In this document: one piece after another, positions 25,864-35,500 of the stretch
How the letters are laid out: the number at the start of each line of letters is the position of its first letter
How positions within the stretch are numbered: the stretch's first letter is position 1
Assembly (NCBI GenBank): GCA_030740295.1
Contig: JASLXP010000768.1
Span: forward strand, 1-42,333
Direction of reading: 5' to 3'
Origin: Planctomycetota bacterium
Lineage (GTDB): Bacteria; Planctomycetota; PUPC01; JACPCR01
DNA: 42,333 nt
Notes under the pieces: generated by a model
The model's input: the letters and a program-made list of their open reading frames with translations, nothing else
The model's database searches: none
Told to the model about the DNA's origin: nothing
Made by a program: the position numbers and the translations under genes

Positions 25864-26920
25864 AGCCGGCTTCTTCTTCGAGGTGTTCCCAGCAGTCGTT
25901 TTCGTAGGAAAGGATCAGGGCGTCGATGGTGCGGAGGTTGTCGAGTGTTTCGTTCAGCGGCATTGAGGATGGTTCGCCTTCTCGCAGTTGTTTCGCCAGG
26001 TTCATCAACTGGAGGCCGTATGGGTTGCCGGGGAGGACGGGTACAGGAGTGGAAACTTGTCCGTCAAACCAGCCACCGGTGATCTCCAATCTAGGTAATG
26101 TCTTTTCAGCCAGATCTTTGTTTAAGAGGAAGTGCGGGAGCACCAGTACTCCTGTTTCGAGGACTACTTCGACTTCAGCGCGGAAGTAAGATTTCTGGGT
26201 CGATTCGATTCTGCAGACGACTCCGTCGCCGTAATCGAGCAGACCGTTCATAGTCACGATGATGTCACGCACTGGACACGTTTCTCCGGTGGTGATCACG
26301 CGTTTCGGAGCGCGTCCCATCGCGCCGCGAAGGATGTTGACTGTATAGCAGGTGAAGTCGAAGACGATGCCTCCGCCGGTCTCTTTCCGGTTGCGCCAGT
26401 TGTCACCTTCCGGGTTGTAGAAGAGGCTTGAAAATGAGGCATTGGCTGCGCGTACATCACCAAATTCGCCACTGTGGATGCGTTCAAGGTATTGTTTACA
26501 GCGGGGTGTGTGGCGATACATGAATGCCTCCATCGCCAGGCTGCCGCTCTGTTTGCATGCCTCGGCCATTTCTTTGCCCTCGGCGTAAGTGAGTGCGAAG
26601 GACTTTTCGCAAAGGATGGCTGGCACACCGAGCTCTGCTGCCGCAGTAATCTGTTCGTGATGTTGGGAGGGCCAGGTAGCAAAGACGATGATCTCCGGGC
26701 TCATCTCTTTGAACATTTCCTGCCAATCGGTGAAGCCGACCCCTACATCGTATTTTTCTCGCCAGGCGGTTAGCTTTTCTTCATCGATATCGACTGCCGC
26801 AACCACATCGAGCTCGGGCTGAGTGGCAATGCCTCCCATGTGAGCATTGCTGATGCCGCCACATCCAACTATGGCGATGCTGACGGGATCTTCTGCGGTG
26901 AGGGGGCGGGTGGCTTGCAT
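25862..26920 (-). CDS. Gfo/Idh/MocA family oxidoreductase
   Basis: The protein has 352 residues from ATG 26920-26918 (MQATRPLTAEDPVSIAIVG), with GGAG 9 bases upstream. Further in-frame sequence up to 27013 is repeat-encoded (LLYVLRITYYVLLIT) and is not part of the gene. The Rossmann loop IVGCGGISNAHMGGI binds NAD(P), and ILCEKSFALTYAEG is the EKP-like motif with the catalytic lysine. GGGIVFDFTCYTVNILRG is the second-domain signature. Such enzymes oxidise or reduce sugars, sugar acids or inositols; the substrate is not clear. No twin-arginine or other signal is seen. It stands alone on the minus strand, separated from the next gene upstream by a 288-base repeat-rich gap. Confidence 0.9.
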   Translation of the reverse strand: MQATRPLTAEDPVSIAIVGCGGISNAHMGGIATQPELDVVAAVDIDEEKLTAWREKYDVGVGFTDWQEMFKEMSPEIIVFATWPSQHHEQITAAAELGVPAILCEKSFALTYAEGKEMAEACKQSGSLAMEAFMYRHTPRCKQYLERIHSGEFGDVRAANASFSSLFYNPEGDNWRNRKETGGGIVFDFTCYTVNILRGAMGRAPKRVITTGETCPVRDIIVTMNGLLDYGDGVVCRIESTQKSYFRAEVEVVLETGVLVLPHFLLNKDLAEKTLPRLEITGGWFDGQVSTPVPVLPGNPYGLQLMNLAKQLREGEPSSMPLNETLDNLRTIDALILSYENDCWEHLEEEAG

Positions 26921-26951
26921 GATGGAGACTCCTTTTGAATGTCTGAAGTCT

Positions 26952-26986
26952 GTAATGAGTAATACGTAATACGTAATACGTAATAC
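26952..26986 (+). repeat. GTAATNN heptamer array D, upstream of the Gfo/Idh gene
   Basis: Five perfect-length units: GTAATGA and four GTAATAC. It is the longest uninterrupted array in the window. It lies 32 bases before the Gfo/Idh start and is inverted relative to array E. Confidence 0.85.
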
Positions 26987-27027
26987 ATATAGCAGCCTTT
27001 GAGCCGCAACCAAACAGATCCAGAAAA

Positions 27028-27111
27028 GGCTTCCAACGAATCAAAGGAAACAACGAATGAAGAAAAAATGGCTTCCAACGAATCCAGGGAAACAACGAAT
27101 GAGAAAGAGGG
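27028..27111. repeat. Two-copy 42-bp tandem repeat
   Basis: Copies 27028-27069 and 27070-27111 both begin GGCTTCCAACGAATC and share GGAAACAACGAATGA. They lie between heptamer arrays D and E. The word CTTCCAAC is also the core of the array at 13098-13182. Confidence 0.8.
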
Positions 27112-27201
27112 ATCTGTTCATAAGAGTCATCGACTCAGCTCTGAGCTCAACAGCCAATCAGCAAGCAATGCCAAAGCATGGTCGGACCTTCGGGCGAGGA
27201 T

Positions 27202-27226
27202 TTACGTATTACTCATTACTCATTAC
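27202..27226 (-). repeat. GTAATNN heptamer array E, at the stop of the DUF6259-like gene
   Basis: Exact reverse complement of array B over 25 bases. It contains the stop codon 27211-27209 of the large minus-strand gene and encodes its last residues VMSNE. It is inverted relative to array D. Confidence 0.85.
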
Positions 27227-30200
27227 TTCTTCCACAGCCACATCATCGAACCAGACCGGCAAGTCTTTTTTCGAAACGTTTGCCAGCGTCACGATGACTC
27301 TCTTCACGCTCGCGGGCGTTTTGAACTCGACTGACAATTTTTGCCATTCGTTGTGTGGTGTGGCCGAAGCACTTTTGCCGCCGGCGTTCAGTCGGCAGCG
27401 GGCATTGGCTTCTTTAGAGAAGGCCCAGGCGGTGATGCGATAAGTTGTGTTGGGTTTGGCGTACAGGTGCTGAGAAGCTGAAATGGGAAAAGTCTTTTTT
27501 GTGCCGGCAGACGTACCGCATGCCGAGTCGATCGTATAGGTGTATGGAAGTGGGCCGCGCAGACGGATACTGGCTCGTCCTGTCCGCTTCTGTTCGGTGT
27601 CATACACGGCGGCCAGAGAGCGGAGATCCACATCATGCACCCAGCGGTGAAGGATATGACAGAAGCTGTTCGAGAAATTCCACCAACTGTCGGGGCTTCC
27701 GTTTGCATCCGCATCAAGCTCCATATCCCCATTGCGTACAGGCGGTGAAAGCAGCGCTGTTGATTCCGACTCACTGTTTGCATGTTTCCAGGTGATCTCT
27801 GTGTCAGCCATGGTCCGTGCCGCAGTCAGCTTCAGTGGCACTTCAATTCGCTCTGTTGTGTATGGCGCGAGCGTGATTTTGCCACTTGTAGTTTCCAGTG
27901 AGAATCCGTCCGGCACCGCGGCTGACCATTCTGCGTTCAATGGTGCCGCAGAAATATTGATTGCCACGAGCACGAGCCTGTCGGGTCCTGAAGTCGTCTG
28001 CCAGGCGAAATGGCGGAGGGCGTCTCTGGCATTTACCTCGCCGGGGATCAGGATCGAGCCGACCTTTCTCGGTGGGCACCTGAAGTTCAGAAAACCCTCT
28101 TCCACTTTGTATCGAATCGGCTGAACGGTGCCATCATCGAAGAAGGCGAATGCTCGTCCGCTCGAGGTGAAACGTGGCTGCTTGTTGGTCTTGTTGCCCA
28201 GCGCCCGGGCCACAGAGCGGCGTTCCAGCCTCAGAAGAGAATCCCCAATCCGATCTTCATTCACGAAATTGATAAGTACTCCGCTCGTGCCGTCCTTCTC
28301 ATAAAGGAACCATTTTGCGATGATTCCCGTGCGGGGCTTGAAGCCGTCTTTTTCCCACTCGGGCGGCTTGCTCTCGACGGCAGTCGTCAGGCCGACGTTA
28401 TCCATGAATCGGCCTTCGTATTGCCAATCATGAATGCGCTGGCGGAGGAGGACGATCTGCCGGGCATACTGATCCCAGGCAGGCAGCTCAAAGCGGTGCA
28501 TCAAGTAGAGGCTGCGGAGATGGCGGCGCGGGTCGACGCCATAGCTGGCTGCGCCATTCGATGTGCCGTTGACCAGGGCCAGGTCCGGGAATGTGTAGAG
28601 GAACTCGCTCTTGAAACCGATGTAGGGAAGGCAGGAGATCAGGTGGTAATGGACAAACTGGCCGGTTGCCGCGCTTGCGCCTTCGTTTGAGAGAGTCGCG
28701 TTTGGAAATTCCGCGCTCATCGACTCTGAAATCTTGCCGGCCATTTGAGTGTAGCCTTTGCCGCTTACTTGGTATTCGGGGCCGTGGTCGTGTGCGCGTT
28801 CGCAGGGCATGGTGGTGCAGCCCATCTGATCGAAGTAAGCGGTATCGTTGCCGAAAAGTGAAACTCGCTGTGCCGCGCTCAGTGCTATGTGATCCTGCCA
28901 GGCGTTGGAAGAGGGGCACATGATCTGATGATCGCCTGCGGCATGGATGGCATGTTCTTTTGACCAGGCTCTGGATGGGACGGTGAAATTTTTGGGAAAG
29001 AATTTTCTCGGCACGTAACCGATGAGCTCGGCATCGGCGTAGGAGGCGTCCCACTCGCGTGCCTGGACGTAGTGGCCGATGTGGCCGCCGAGGCTGCGGA
29101 TGCGTTCGCTGTCTTTCTTTGACATTTCCGGTGTGCCGAGCCGGGGGCTGAGGTACGGCATGCGGCCGACGAAGCTGGCGTCTCCGCTTCCTACCCACGA
29201 TTGGATGTGGCGGAGACCCATCCAGCGTGCGTCTTCGAAGATGGTGGTGCTGCGCCGGTCGAGTAGGGCGGCTTCGGTATCGGTCATGATGTTCCACCAG
29301 CCATCCATGCGTCTGGCAGAGCCCGGCCACCTGGGACGCTTCATCCAATTGTAGGCCCAGCGTCTGTAATGATCGGCGGCCCAGTGCCAGTCATTTGAAG
29401 CGATTGCGGTGGAGAATGTGTACTCGCGGTTCTTGCCCGGCTCGACGACGCCGTAGCTGACGACTGCGGAGTGGGCGAGCGGGCCTTCTCTGCGGTGCTC
29501 GAAACCGGATGCGGTGAGAGTTTTGTCATGCGAGGCGAGATAGAGGCCCCGCGATTTGCCATCGTGGACGAGCATCCAGCCCATGCTCATATTGCCGGGG
29601 AAGATCCCGATATCGCCACGCACGCTCCAAAGGGAAGCTGGCCGAAACGCGTTGCGGGCGAAGAGCAGGCCATCGAATGCGGGGAAGCGAACCTGTCGAA
29701 CCAATCCCTCGCCACTGTTCTTAACAGTGAGTTTCCAGTTCCAAAGAGCTCCTTCGTAGAAGGGTTCGTAGAGTTGAGAAACCGGCATCAGAATCCGGCA
29801 GGAGACGTCGAGCCCGGCCTCAGGATGGCGATAGGAAAACACGTACTGATTCATGCCTCCCTGCCGGTCTTTCTCAACGCCCTTGAATTCGAATGCATCT
29901 GCATCCAACCGGCGTTGTCCGCCTTTTGAGGGCCTCCACTGAATAGAAAAGAGGCCGCGTCGCAGGGGGAGTCCAAGCCTTTCGCCATCATTTCGGTCTA
30001 CGATTTCGTGGATTGCCCCCGTCTTGCGATCTGCAAGTAGACTCATGTAAGGGCCGGCTAGTGTGATGGCGTCGGCCGCGCCCGGAAGGTAGGTGAGCGA
30101 CACCTGATTCAGTCGTGCGGGGTTCGTCGATTTTCCAGCCATCCATTCGATACGGATGCGCAATTGATCGCGGCCGTCTGAGTTGGTCTTGACCGCGGCG

Positions 30201-31003
30201 AGAGATGCATTGTCGGGCACAGGCAGCCAGTTCTTACCACCGTCTGTCGAAGCGCTGATCTTTCTTTGTGCCCCGTTGTCATCAGCGTCGATGCTGAGTC
30301 CAGACCATGCGGCGACGCTGATTGGAGAAATTTCGGCAGTCTCGATTGATGCCGAATCCATGGGGAGTTGGCGGCTGGGTTTAATGTCCTCGTAGTCCTC
30401 CTCTTCCAGTTCATCGTCCTCGTCTTCCAGACCGAGCAGTTCGCCGGCCTTTCCAGGCTTGAGGATGATCTGATCCAGATGAAAGCCGGGCAGTTCGCCG
30501 AGGGTGAGGGACTGTCTTCCTTTTCTGATCGCCGCCGATGCTGCCTTCTGCCACAGCCATACGTTGCCGACATCGAAGGGTGTGAGGTTATTCAGGGCGA
30601 GAGCCTTTTTGCTGATTCTTACGGACGCCATCTCCGGGCTTCGTTTTTCGCCGCGACGCGTGTTGATGTGAGCTTTTCTATGTCTCCATGTCTTCGGGTT
30701 TTTGCGCATTCTCAGAAAGAGGTCGTACTGGCCGGATTTAATCGCCCGGAGCTCGAAGGTCAGTTTTGGTGGATCGGCCAGGTAACTTTGCCTGCCATCC
30801 TTCTCCAGTTGATTGACCTGTTTCCCAATCAGTGAGCTTGCCAATTCAGCCTCGATGCGGATGCCTTCACCGACCTGTTCGTAGAGGGCTTTGCGGACGA
30901 CGAGCGCAACGCCATCTTTCATCATGCCCTCAGACTTTACGATGGGCAGATTGAGGGTGATATCTTCAGCTTGAAGAATTGTGAGCAGGCAGAGGGTTAG
31001 CAT
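27209..31003 (-). CDS. Very large secreted DUF6259-like protein, glycosidase-like
   Basis: The protein has 1264 residues from ATG 31003-31001, with a short signal-like start MLTLCLLTILQA. A GTG at 31123 overlaps the M16 stop and would add 40 residues, mostly encoded by a 15-bp repeat, so it is not preferred. Residues 1 to 350 are beta-rich with an acidic patch (EDEDDELEEEDYED). The middle holds MDGWWNIMTDTEAALLDRR (near 560), RHIQSWVGSGDASFVGRMPY and AYFDQMGCTTMPCERAHDHG (near 720). These blocks recall DUF6259 proteins, which have a glycosidase-like barrel. A beta-sandwich tail near 1100 to 1260 (NGDMELDADANGSPDSWWNF, then WFDDVAVEEV) looks like a carbohydrate-binding module. The reaction is unknown. 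It ends the minus-strand envelope set. Confidence 0.7.
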   Translation of the reverse strand: MLTLCLLTILQAEDITLNLPIVKSEGMMKDGVALVVRKALYEQVGEGIRIEAELASSLIGKQVNQLEKDGRQSYLADPPKLTFELRAIKSGQYDLFLRMRKNPKTWRHRKAHINTRRGEKRSPEMASVRISKKALALNNLTPFDVGNVWLWQKAASAAIRKGRQSLTLGELPGFHLDQIILKPGKAGELLGLEDEDDELEEEDYEDIKPSRQLPMDSASIETAEISPISVAAWSGLSIDADDNGAQRKISASTDGGKNWLPVPDNASLAAVKTNSDGRDQLRIRIEWMAGKSTNPARLNQVSLTYLPGAADAITLAGPYMSLLADRKTGAIHEIVDRNDGERLGLPLRRGLFSIQWRPSKGGQRRLDADAFEFKGVEKDRQGGMNQYVFSYRHPEAGLDVSCRILMPVSQLYEPFYEGALWNWKLTVKNSGEGLVRQVRFPAFDGLLFARNAFRPASLWSVRGDIGIFPGNMSMGWMLVHDGKSRGLYLASHDKTLTASGFEHRREGPLAHSAVVSYGVVEPGKNREYTFSTAIASNDWHWAADHYRRWAYNWMKRPRWPGSARRMDGWWNIMTDTEAALLDRRSTTIFEDARWMGLRHIQSWVGSGDASFVGRMPYLSPRLGTPEMSKKDSERIRSLGGHIGHYVQAREWDASYADAELIGYVPRKFFPKNFTVPSRAWSKEHAIHAAGDHQIMCPSSNAWQDHIALSAAQRVSLFGNDTAYFDQMGCTTMPCERAHDHGPEYQVSGKGYTQMAGKISESMSAEFPNATLSNEGASAATGQFVHYHLISCLPYIGFKSEFLYTFPDLALVNGTSNGAASYGVDPRRHLRSLYLMHRFELPAWDQYARQIVLLRQRIHDWQYEGRFMDNVGLTTAVESKPPEWEKDGFKPRTGIIAKWFLYEKDGTSGVLINFVNEDRIGDSLLRLERRSVARALGNKTNKQPRFTSSGRAFAFFDDGTVQPIRYKVEEGFLNFRCPPRKVGSILIPGEVNARDALRHFAWQTTSGPDRLVLVAINISAAPLNAEWSAAVPDGFSLETTSGKITLAPYTTERIEVPLKLTAARTMADTEITWKHANSESESTALLSPPVRNGDMELDADANGSPDSWWNFSNSFCHILHRWVHDVDLRSLAAVYDTEQKRTGRASIRLRGPLPYTYTIDSACGTSAGTKKTFPISASQHLYAKPNTTYRITAWAFSKEANARCRLNAGGKSASATPHNEWQKLSVEFKTPASVKRVIVTLANVSKKDLPVWFDDVAVEEVMSNE

Positions 31004-31004
31004 C

Positions 31005-31071
31005 GATGGAAGGCAAAAAGATGGAAGGCAGAAAGAGGAAGGCAATAAGATGGAAGGCAATAAGATGGAAG
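31005..31071. repeat. 15-bp GATGGAAGGCAAWAA tandem repeat
   Basis: Units GATGGAAGGCAAAAA, GATGGAAGGCAGAAA, GAGGAAGGCAATAA, GATGGAAGGCAATAA and a partial GATGGAAG. The repeat directly precedes the chosen start of the DUF6259-like gene. Read on the minus strand it carries the CTTCCATCTT word of the pyrimidine arrays. Confidence 0.85.
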
Positions 31072-31116
31072 CGTTGTACTGCTTGGCAATATCGGCTGAA
31101 GCAGTCACTCCAACTA

Positions 31117-32493
31117 TTACCACCAGTCGTTCTTTTCGCGGCGGACATCGAATTTGCCGAAGTCATCGAGCTGGCCTTCGAGTTCGGCAGGATCGCCGAC
31201 GATGATGATGCTGAGCTTATCCATGTTTATGGTCTTGCGAAGCGCATCGTTCACATCATCGAGGGTGATCTTTGCGATGCGTTCTCTTGTTTCATGGGTG
31301 TAGCTCAAGGGTCTGCCGAAGAAGAGATCATTCACCGCGCCGCCGGCCCAATTCCCCGGGTTTTCAAAGCGCAGTGGAAATTGGCCGATGCGGGCCGTCT
31401 TGGCTTTTGCCAGCTCGTCTTCGGTGAGGCCGTCCTCTACAGCTTCGCGGATGACATCGAGCACGATGTTGATGGTCTCCTTCACGTTGTCATTGCGGGT
31501 GAATGTCTGGGTCACGAATGTGCCTGCGCCGCGAGTGGCGATGTTGCTGCTGTGGACTCCGTAGGTTTTGCCCTCTTCGCTTCTGACGGCGTTCATGAGG
31601 CGTGAGGAGAATCCGCTGGCGCCGAGGATGTGATTGGCCAGGCTGAATGCATCTGAAAGCTCTGAGTTGGCCGGAACGCCGCGGCCTCCGATGAGAATGG
31701 TCGCCTGGGTCTTGTCTCGCTTGATCGCGAGGCGGCGTTCTTTGGGGTATTGAAACCCATCCGGTAGACCGGTGGTTTCCGGGAGATCACCTTTTTCCCA
31801 ACTGCCGAAAGTTTCTTTCAGCTTTGAGAGCATCTCCGACGGATCGAAATCGCCGAGGGCGCAAAGGATGGCCCCGTTGGGTTGAAGGTAACGGTGGTAA
31901 AAACTGGTCACGTTCACCCTCTTGATTCTGGAGATGGTCTCTTCGGTTGGGAAGCGGCCGAATGCGGATTGGCCGTAGAGCAGCGCGGACAGATGGCGTG
32001 AGCCGATGAAATCAGAATCCACGTAGCTGGCGCGCAGCATGGTCTTATTCTGCTGCTTCACCCTCCTGAGCGAACTGTTGGGGAAGGTTGGTCGAAGCGC
32101 CATCTCGGCCAGCAGTTCCAGAGCCCGGTCGGCGTTCCTTGAGAGTGTCTGGCCTGAGAGGACGGTCGTTTCGCGTCCTGCGGATACACCGATGCTGCCG
32201 CCAAGCTCATCGAGGGCGCGAGCGAGGGCGCTGGAATCATACTTCTCGGTCCCTTCTTGCAGCATATCAGCAACGATGCTGGCGAGGCCCTTCATTTCCT
32301 CTGGCTCATCGAGGGCTCCGGCCCTGACCAGCAGCGAGAAGAAGACGACCGGCTGCTCGGTATGCCTGGCCACCAGGAGAGTGAGCCCGTTGGGGAGCTC
32401 TTCTATCTGGAATTGAGGGACGTCTACGGAGGGCAATTCGGCAGTTGCTGTCTGCACCATAAGATGAAAAGCAAGATGAAGGAATGAGAGCAT
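31117..32493 (-). CDS. M16-fold protein lacking the zinc-binding HxxEH motif
   Basis: The protein has 458 residues from ATG 32493-32491, with a probable signal peptide MLSFLHLAFHLMVQTATA. The two-domain M16 layout is clear: LPNGLTLLVARHTEQPVVFF, then MKGLASIVADMLQEGT, and in the second half SSRLMNAVRSEEGKTYGVHS. Where active members read GLAHxxEH, this one reads GLASIVAD: H72, E75 and H76 are replaced by Ser, Ala and Asp. The second-domain RSEEGKTYG motif, needed for substrate contact, is kept. It therefore looks like the non-catalytic partner of an M16 pair, but no active partner lies in the window. It likely acts in the periplasm, after the M36 gene (22 bases) and before the DUF6259-like gene. 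Confidence 0.88.
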   Translation of the reverse strand: MLSFLHLAFHLMVQTATAELPSVDVPQFQIEELPNGLTLLVARHTEQPVVFFSLLVRAGALDEPEEMKGLASIVADMLQEGTEKYDSSALARALDELGGSIGVSAGRETTVLSGQTLSRNADRALELLAEMALRPTFPNSSLRRVKQQNKTMLRASYVDSDFIGSRHLSALLYGQSAFGRFPTEETISRIKRVNVTSFYHRYLQPNGAILCALGDFDPSEMLSKLKETFGSWEKGDLPETTGLPDGFQYPKERRLAIKRDKTQATILIGGRGVPANSELSDAFSLANHILGASGFSSRLMNAVRSEEGKTYGVHSSNIATRGAGTFVTQTFTRNDNVKETINIVLDVIREAVEDGLTEDELAKAKTARIGQFPLRFENPGNWAGGAVNDLFFGRPLSYTHETRERIAKITLDDVNDALRKTINMDKLSIIIVGDPAELEGQLDDFGKFDVRREKNDWW

Positions 32494-32515
32494 CGCTCAA
32501 GGCACCTTACTGCCC

Positions 32516-35500
32516 TCATCGGCTGATACCAGCACATTTCACAGCCGGTGTCAGGCACTTGCGCGAGAGTGCCCTGACCAGTGATGAGCCTCTTATCCGC
32601 CGGGCCAGGTTTGGCGAGTTTGCGTAATAGGTTCTGGTGAAAGCATCACCCATTTTTGCCGGAACGAGACGGCCGTCACGGAAGCGTCTGAGCTTATCGA
32701 GCTCAGGCTGAAGAGGACTTCCATAGGCAGCGGTCGCAATGAAACAGCCCGAGGATCCTCCTTGCGCGCCCGTGACTTCGCCGGGCGTTCCTGGTGTCGC
32801 GCCGGTGTCTTGGGTGGCTGTCTCGCTGTTGGTGAAGCTTGCGGTCGATGAAGATGCGGAGCCGTCGCTGGTTTCGACCACAACTTCAGCTACTGCGGAG
32901 GCCCTGGTGATGCCCTGCGAGCGGGCACGGCGGGCATTGCTGATACCGCCCGTACCATCGGGCACTGTCAGGCTTACGACCACTTGAGTTGCTGATGCAG
33001 AGGTGATCGTCCCGGCGATATCGCCGATACGCACGTGCATATCATCCGACGTTGTCAGATTGGTGCCAGTGATGGTTACCGTAGTGGTCGCGCCGACAGG
33101 GATGCTGGATGGTGAGATGCTGGTGATCGTGGGTACCGGACCGGGAATTGTTCGCAGGCCGGCCAGCACAACATCGTCGATGTGCCAACCATCCGCGTTG
33201 ACTGCCGCATCGGATGTGAGCTGAAATGCTATCTGAATCGTGCCTGTAGCTGGCGGATCGCCAAGAGGGATGACGTCCGTCTGAAAGGTCGAAGCGGTGC
33301 CGGTGAATGAGCTGACAACATGCACGCCGTTGGCGTCAGTAACTACGACGTTTCCGAAATCCTGGGCATTTTCGAGGTCAAATTTGTGGGTGATTGTCAG
33401 AACCAGATCCCTCACGTTGGCGACGTCAATGGCGGGGGTCGTGGCGTTCACCTCGGTTGAGTCTGCATAGTTCCCGCCAGGGCTGTCAGTAAGCGAGTTT
33501 GGCGTTGAAGAAGAATCCTCATTGGTGATTGCCCAGGGCGGTGCGAGGGTCCAGCCATTGGCCACACCATCATCAAAGTTTTCAGAGAGTAGGGTCTCCG
33601 CCAGCCCGACGTGAACGACGCGAGTGAGAGTTGCAGGATTACCGCTGCCATCATCGGCGTCATTGTAGGTGGCTGAAATGACATCTCCCCGCTTGCTCTG
33701 AAGGGTACCGTCGTTCTGGGTAACGGTGTTCTGAAAACGCCTTTCAGTGGGCATGGTGGCGGAAAACTGCCCTGCACCAGCAGCCGGGCTGAATGTCACC
33801 GTCTCCTGATCGCCTGAGAATTGAGCAGCAAAGGTGACTGTAATTTCACCCGCGGCGTTGCCGTCCTGCAGTGACACATCGATATCGTCGCCGACCTCAT
33901 ATCCGGTTGGCGGAGGGTCAAAGACAAATTCTGTGTTGTCCAGGATCATGAGGGATTCACCGGAGAAGGCTGGATCTACGGTAAAATCCTCGACCGGGCT
34001 GAAATCCTCCGTCCCTGTGGTGGACGCCATAAACCCCATTCCCATGTTTGCGAATGCCTGGCGCAGGTCGAGAGCGTGTTCCCCTCCGAAGGTGTTTTGC
34101 TCGGCAAGGAAGACCGCGTCACGGGCCTGAAGGAAGGTCGGGTTTGTGGGTGTCAGCTTGAGCCCTTCGACAATGATTCTGGTGAGCCTTGTTACTGCCT
34201 GGGTTGCGCTCCCCGTTCTCAATTGGATGTTCTTTTTTGCCATGAAGAGGGCATTGCACCACAGCTCTCCTGCAGGATGGGGTGCGCCGAAATCGAATAA
34301 AGCTCCAAAGCGCCGGGTATATATGTTCGGATCTGCGCTGTAAGGCTCGGACCGGATACCGGACGCATATTGGATATTCGGAAACGCCCCCAACAGAGCG
34401 TATGCGCCAATCGGGTATGCTGCGTCCGGATCATCGCCTGGCTCGGAGAGCAGGAGCAGCGCGATGATGTCGCTCCACCCCTCTCCAAGGGATTTCGCCT
34501 GAGTCCCAATCAAACCGAATGCGTCGTTGATCAAGCGATTCGACAGGCCATGGGCGTACTCGTGTACGATAACCTGATTGTCAAAACCGGTATCACGTCT
34601 GGGTGATTGCCCAGTCGTTTCAAACATCTGCATCCGGCTCTCGGTGCCATCAGGCAGTGTTTGCATATTGGCGTCATCAGTATTGCTTCCGTCCTGGGCC
34701 TCCGCTCTCACCACATCCCCTTCCTGGCCGCCCAGGCCGAAATTGCTGGCCTGGAAATTACCGGAAGGCTCATCAAAGCCGTGTATGTAAAGGAAGTCGT
34801 GGGTCCGATTACACCAGTAAAAGAGATTCACCACCGATGCCGATGTGTAAGTGACGGGTTCGCCGGCCAGGAGAACGGACGAATCCACATTACCAAATGA
34901 AAAATCATTCTGTGAGCCGCCCTGGCCGTTAACGATGATTGGGTTGTCGTTGGCGGCGCGGTCGTCTCCGGCTTTGACATTGTTCGAGATGGTCACGTTG
35001 TCTGTCCCGCCTGCGTACCAGTCAAAATGCTGATCCGTCACATCAAACGCAGGAATCCCAATGGAATCAAAGTTGTCCCTGGCATCAAACTCGCGGACGA
35101 CTCGGTTGACGAGAGTAGGATTATTCGAGCCTGCATGCGGTGAATCAGGAGTCGGGGAGTCGCCGCTGAAAACCAGGCCGCTCGCATGGCTGGTGAAATT
35201 GTGTCTCCCTATCACGCGGTTCGAAGCAAGATGGCACAACGCCATGTACGCATTGGCATCATTCTCTGCCAGGATGACAAACTGCCACCCCAGGCTGACG
35301 GCACCCATTCTGCCCGGCATGTACACCAGCCTGCCTGTGATATTTCGTTCAAACGTATTCCCCTTGGCAAACTCCAGTGAATGTTCCCGGCCGGATGGCT
35401 GGACCGCAACTGCCGGCACGGCGACATTCAGACCGACGTTTTCCAGGGCTTCTTCCAGGGATTCCGCAGCGTCCGCCGCCGGATTCGCGGGCAGTGCCTG

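Noticed and set aside
26952..27226. CRISPR-like array
   Set aside because: The units are only 7 bases long, without spacers, and no cas gene is near.
27057..27443. Plus-strand 128-codon frame over the 42-bp repeat
   Set aside because: It is partly encoded by repeats and runs into the antisense of the DUF6259-like gene, so it is not a credible gene.
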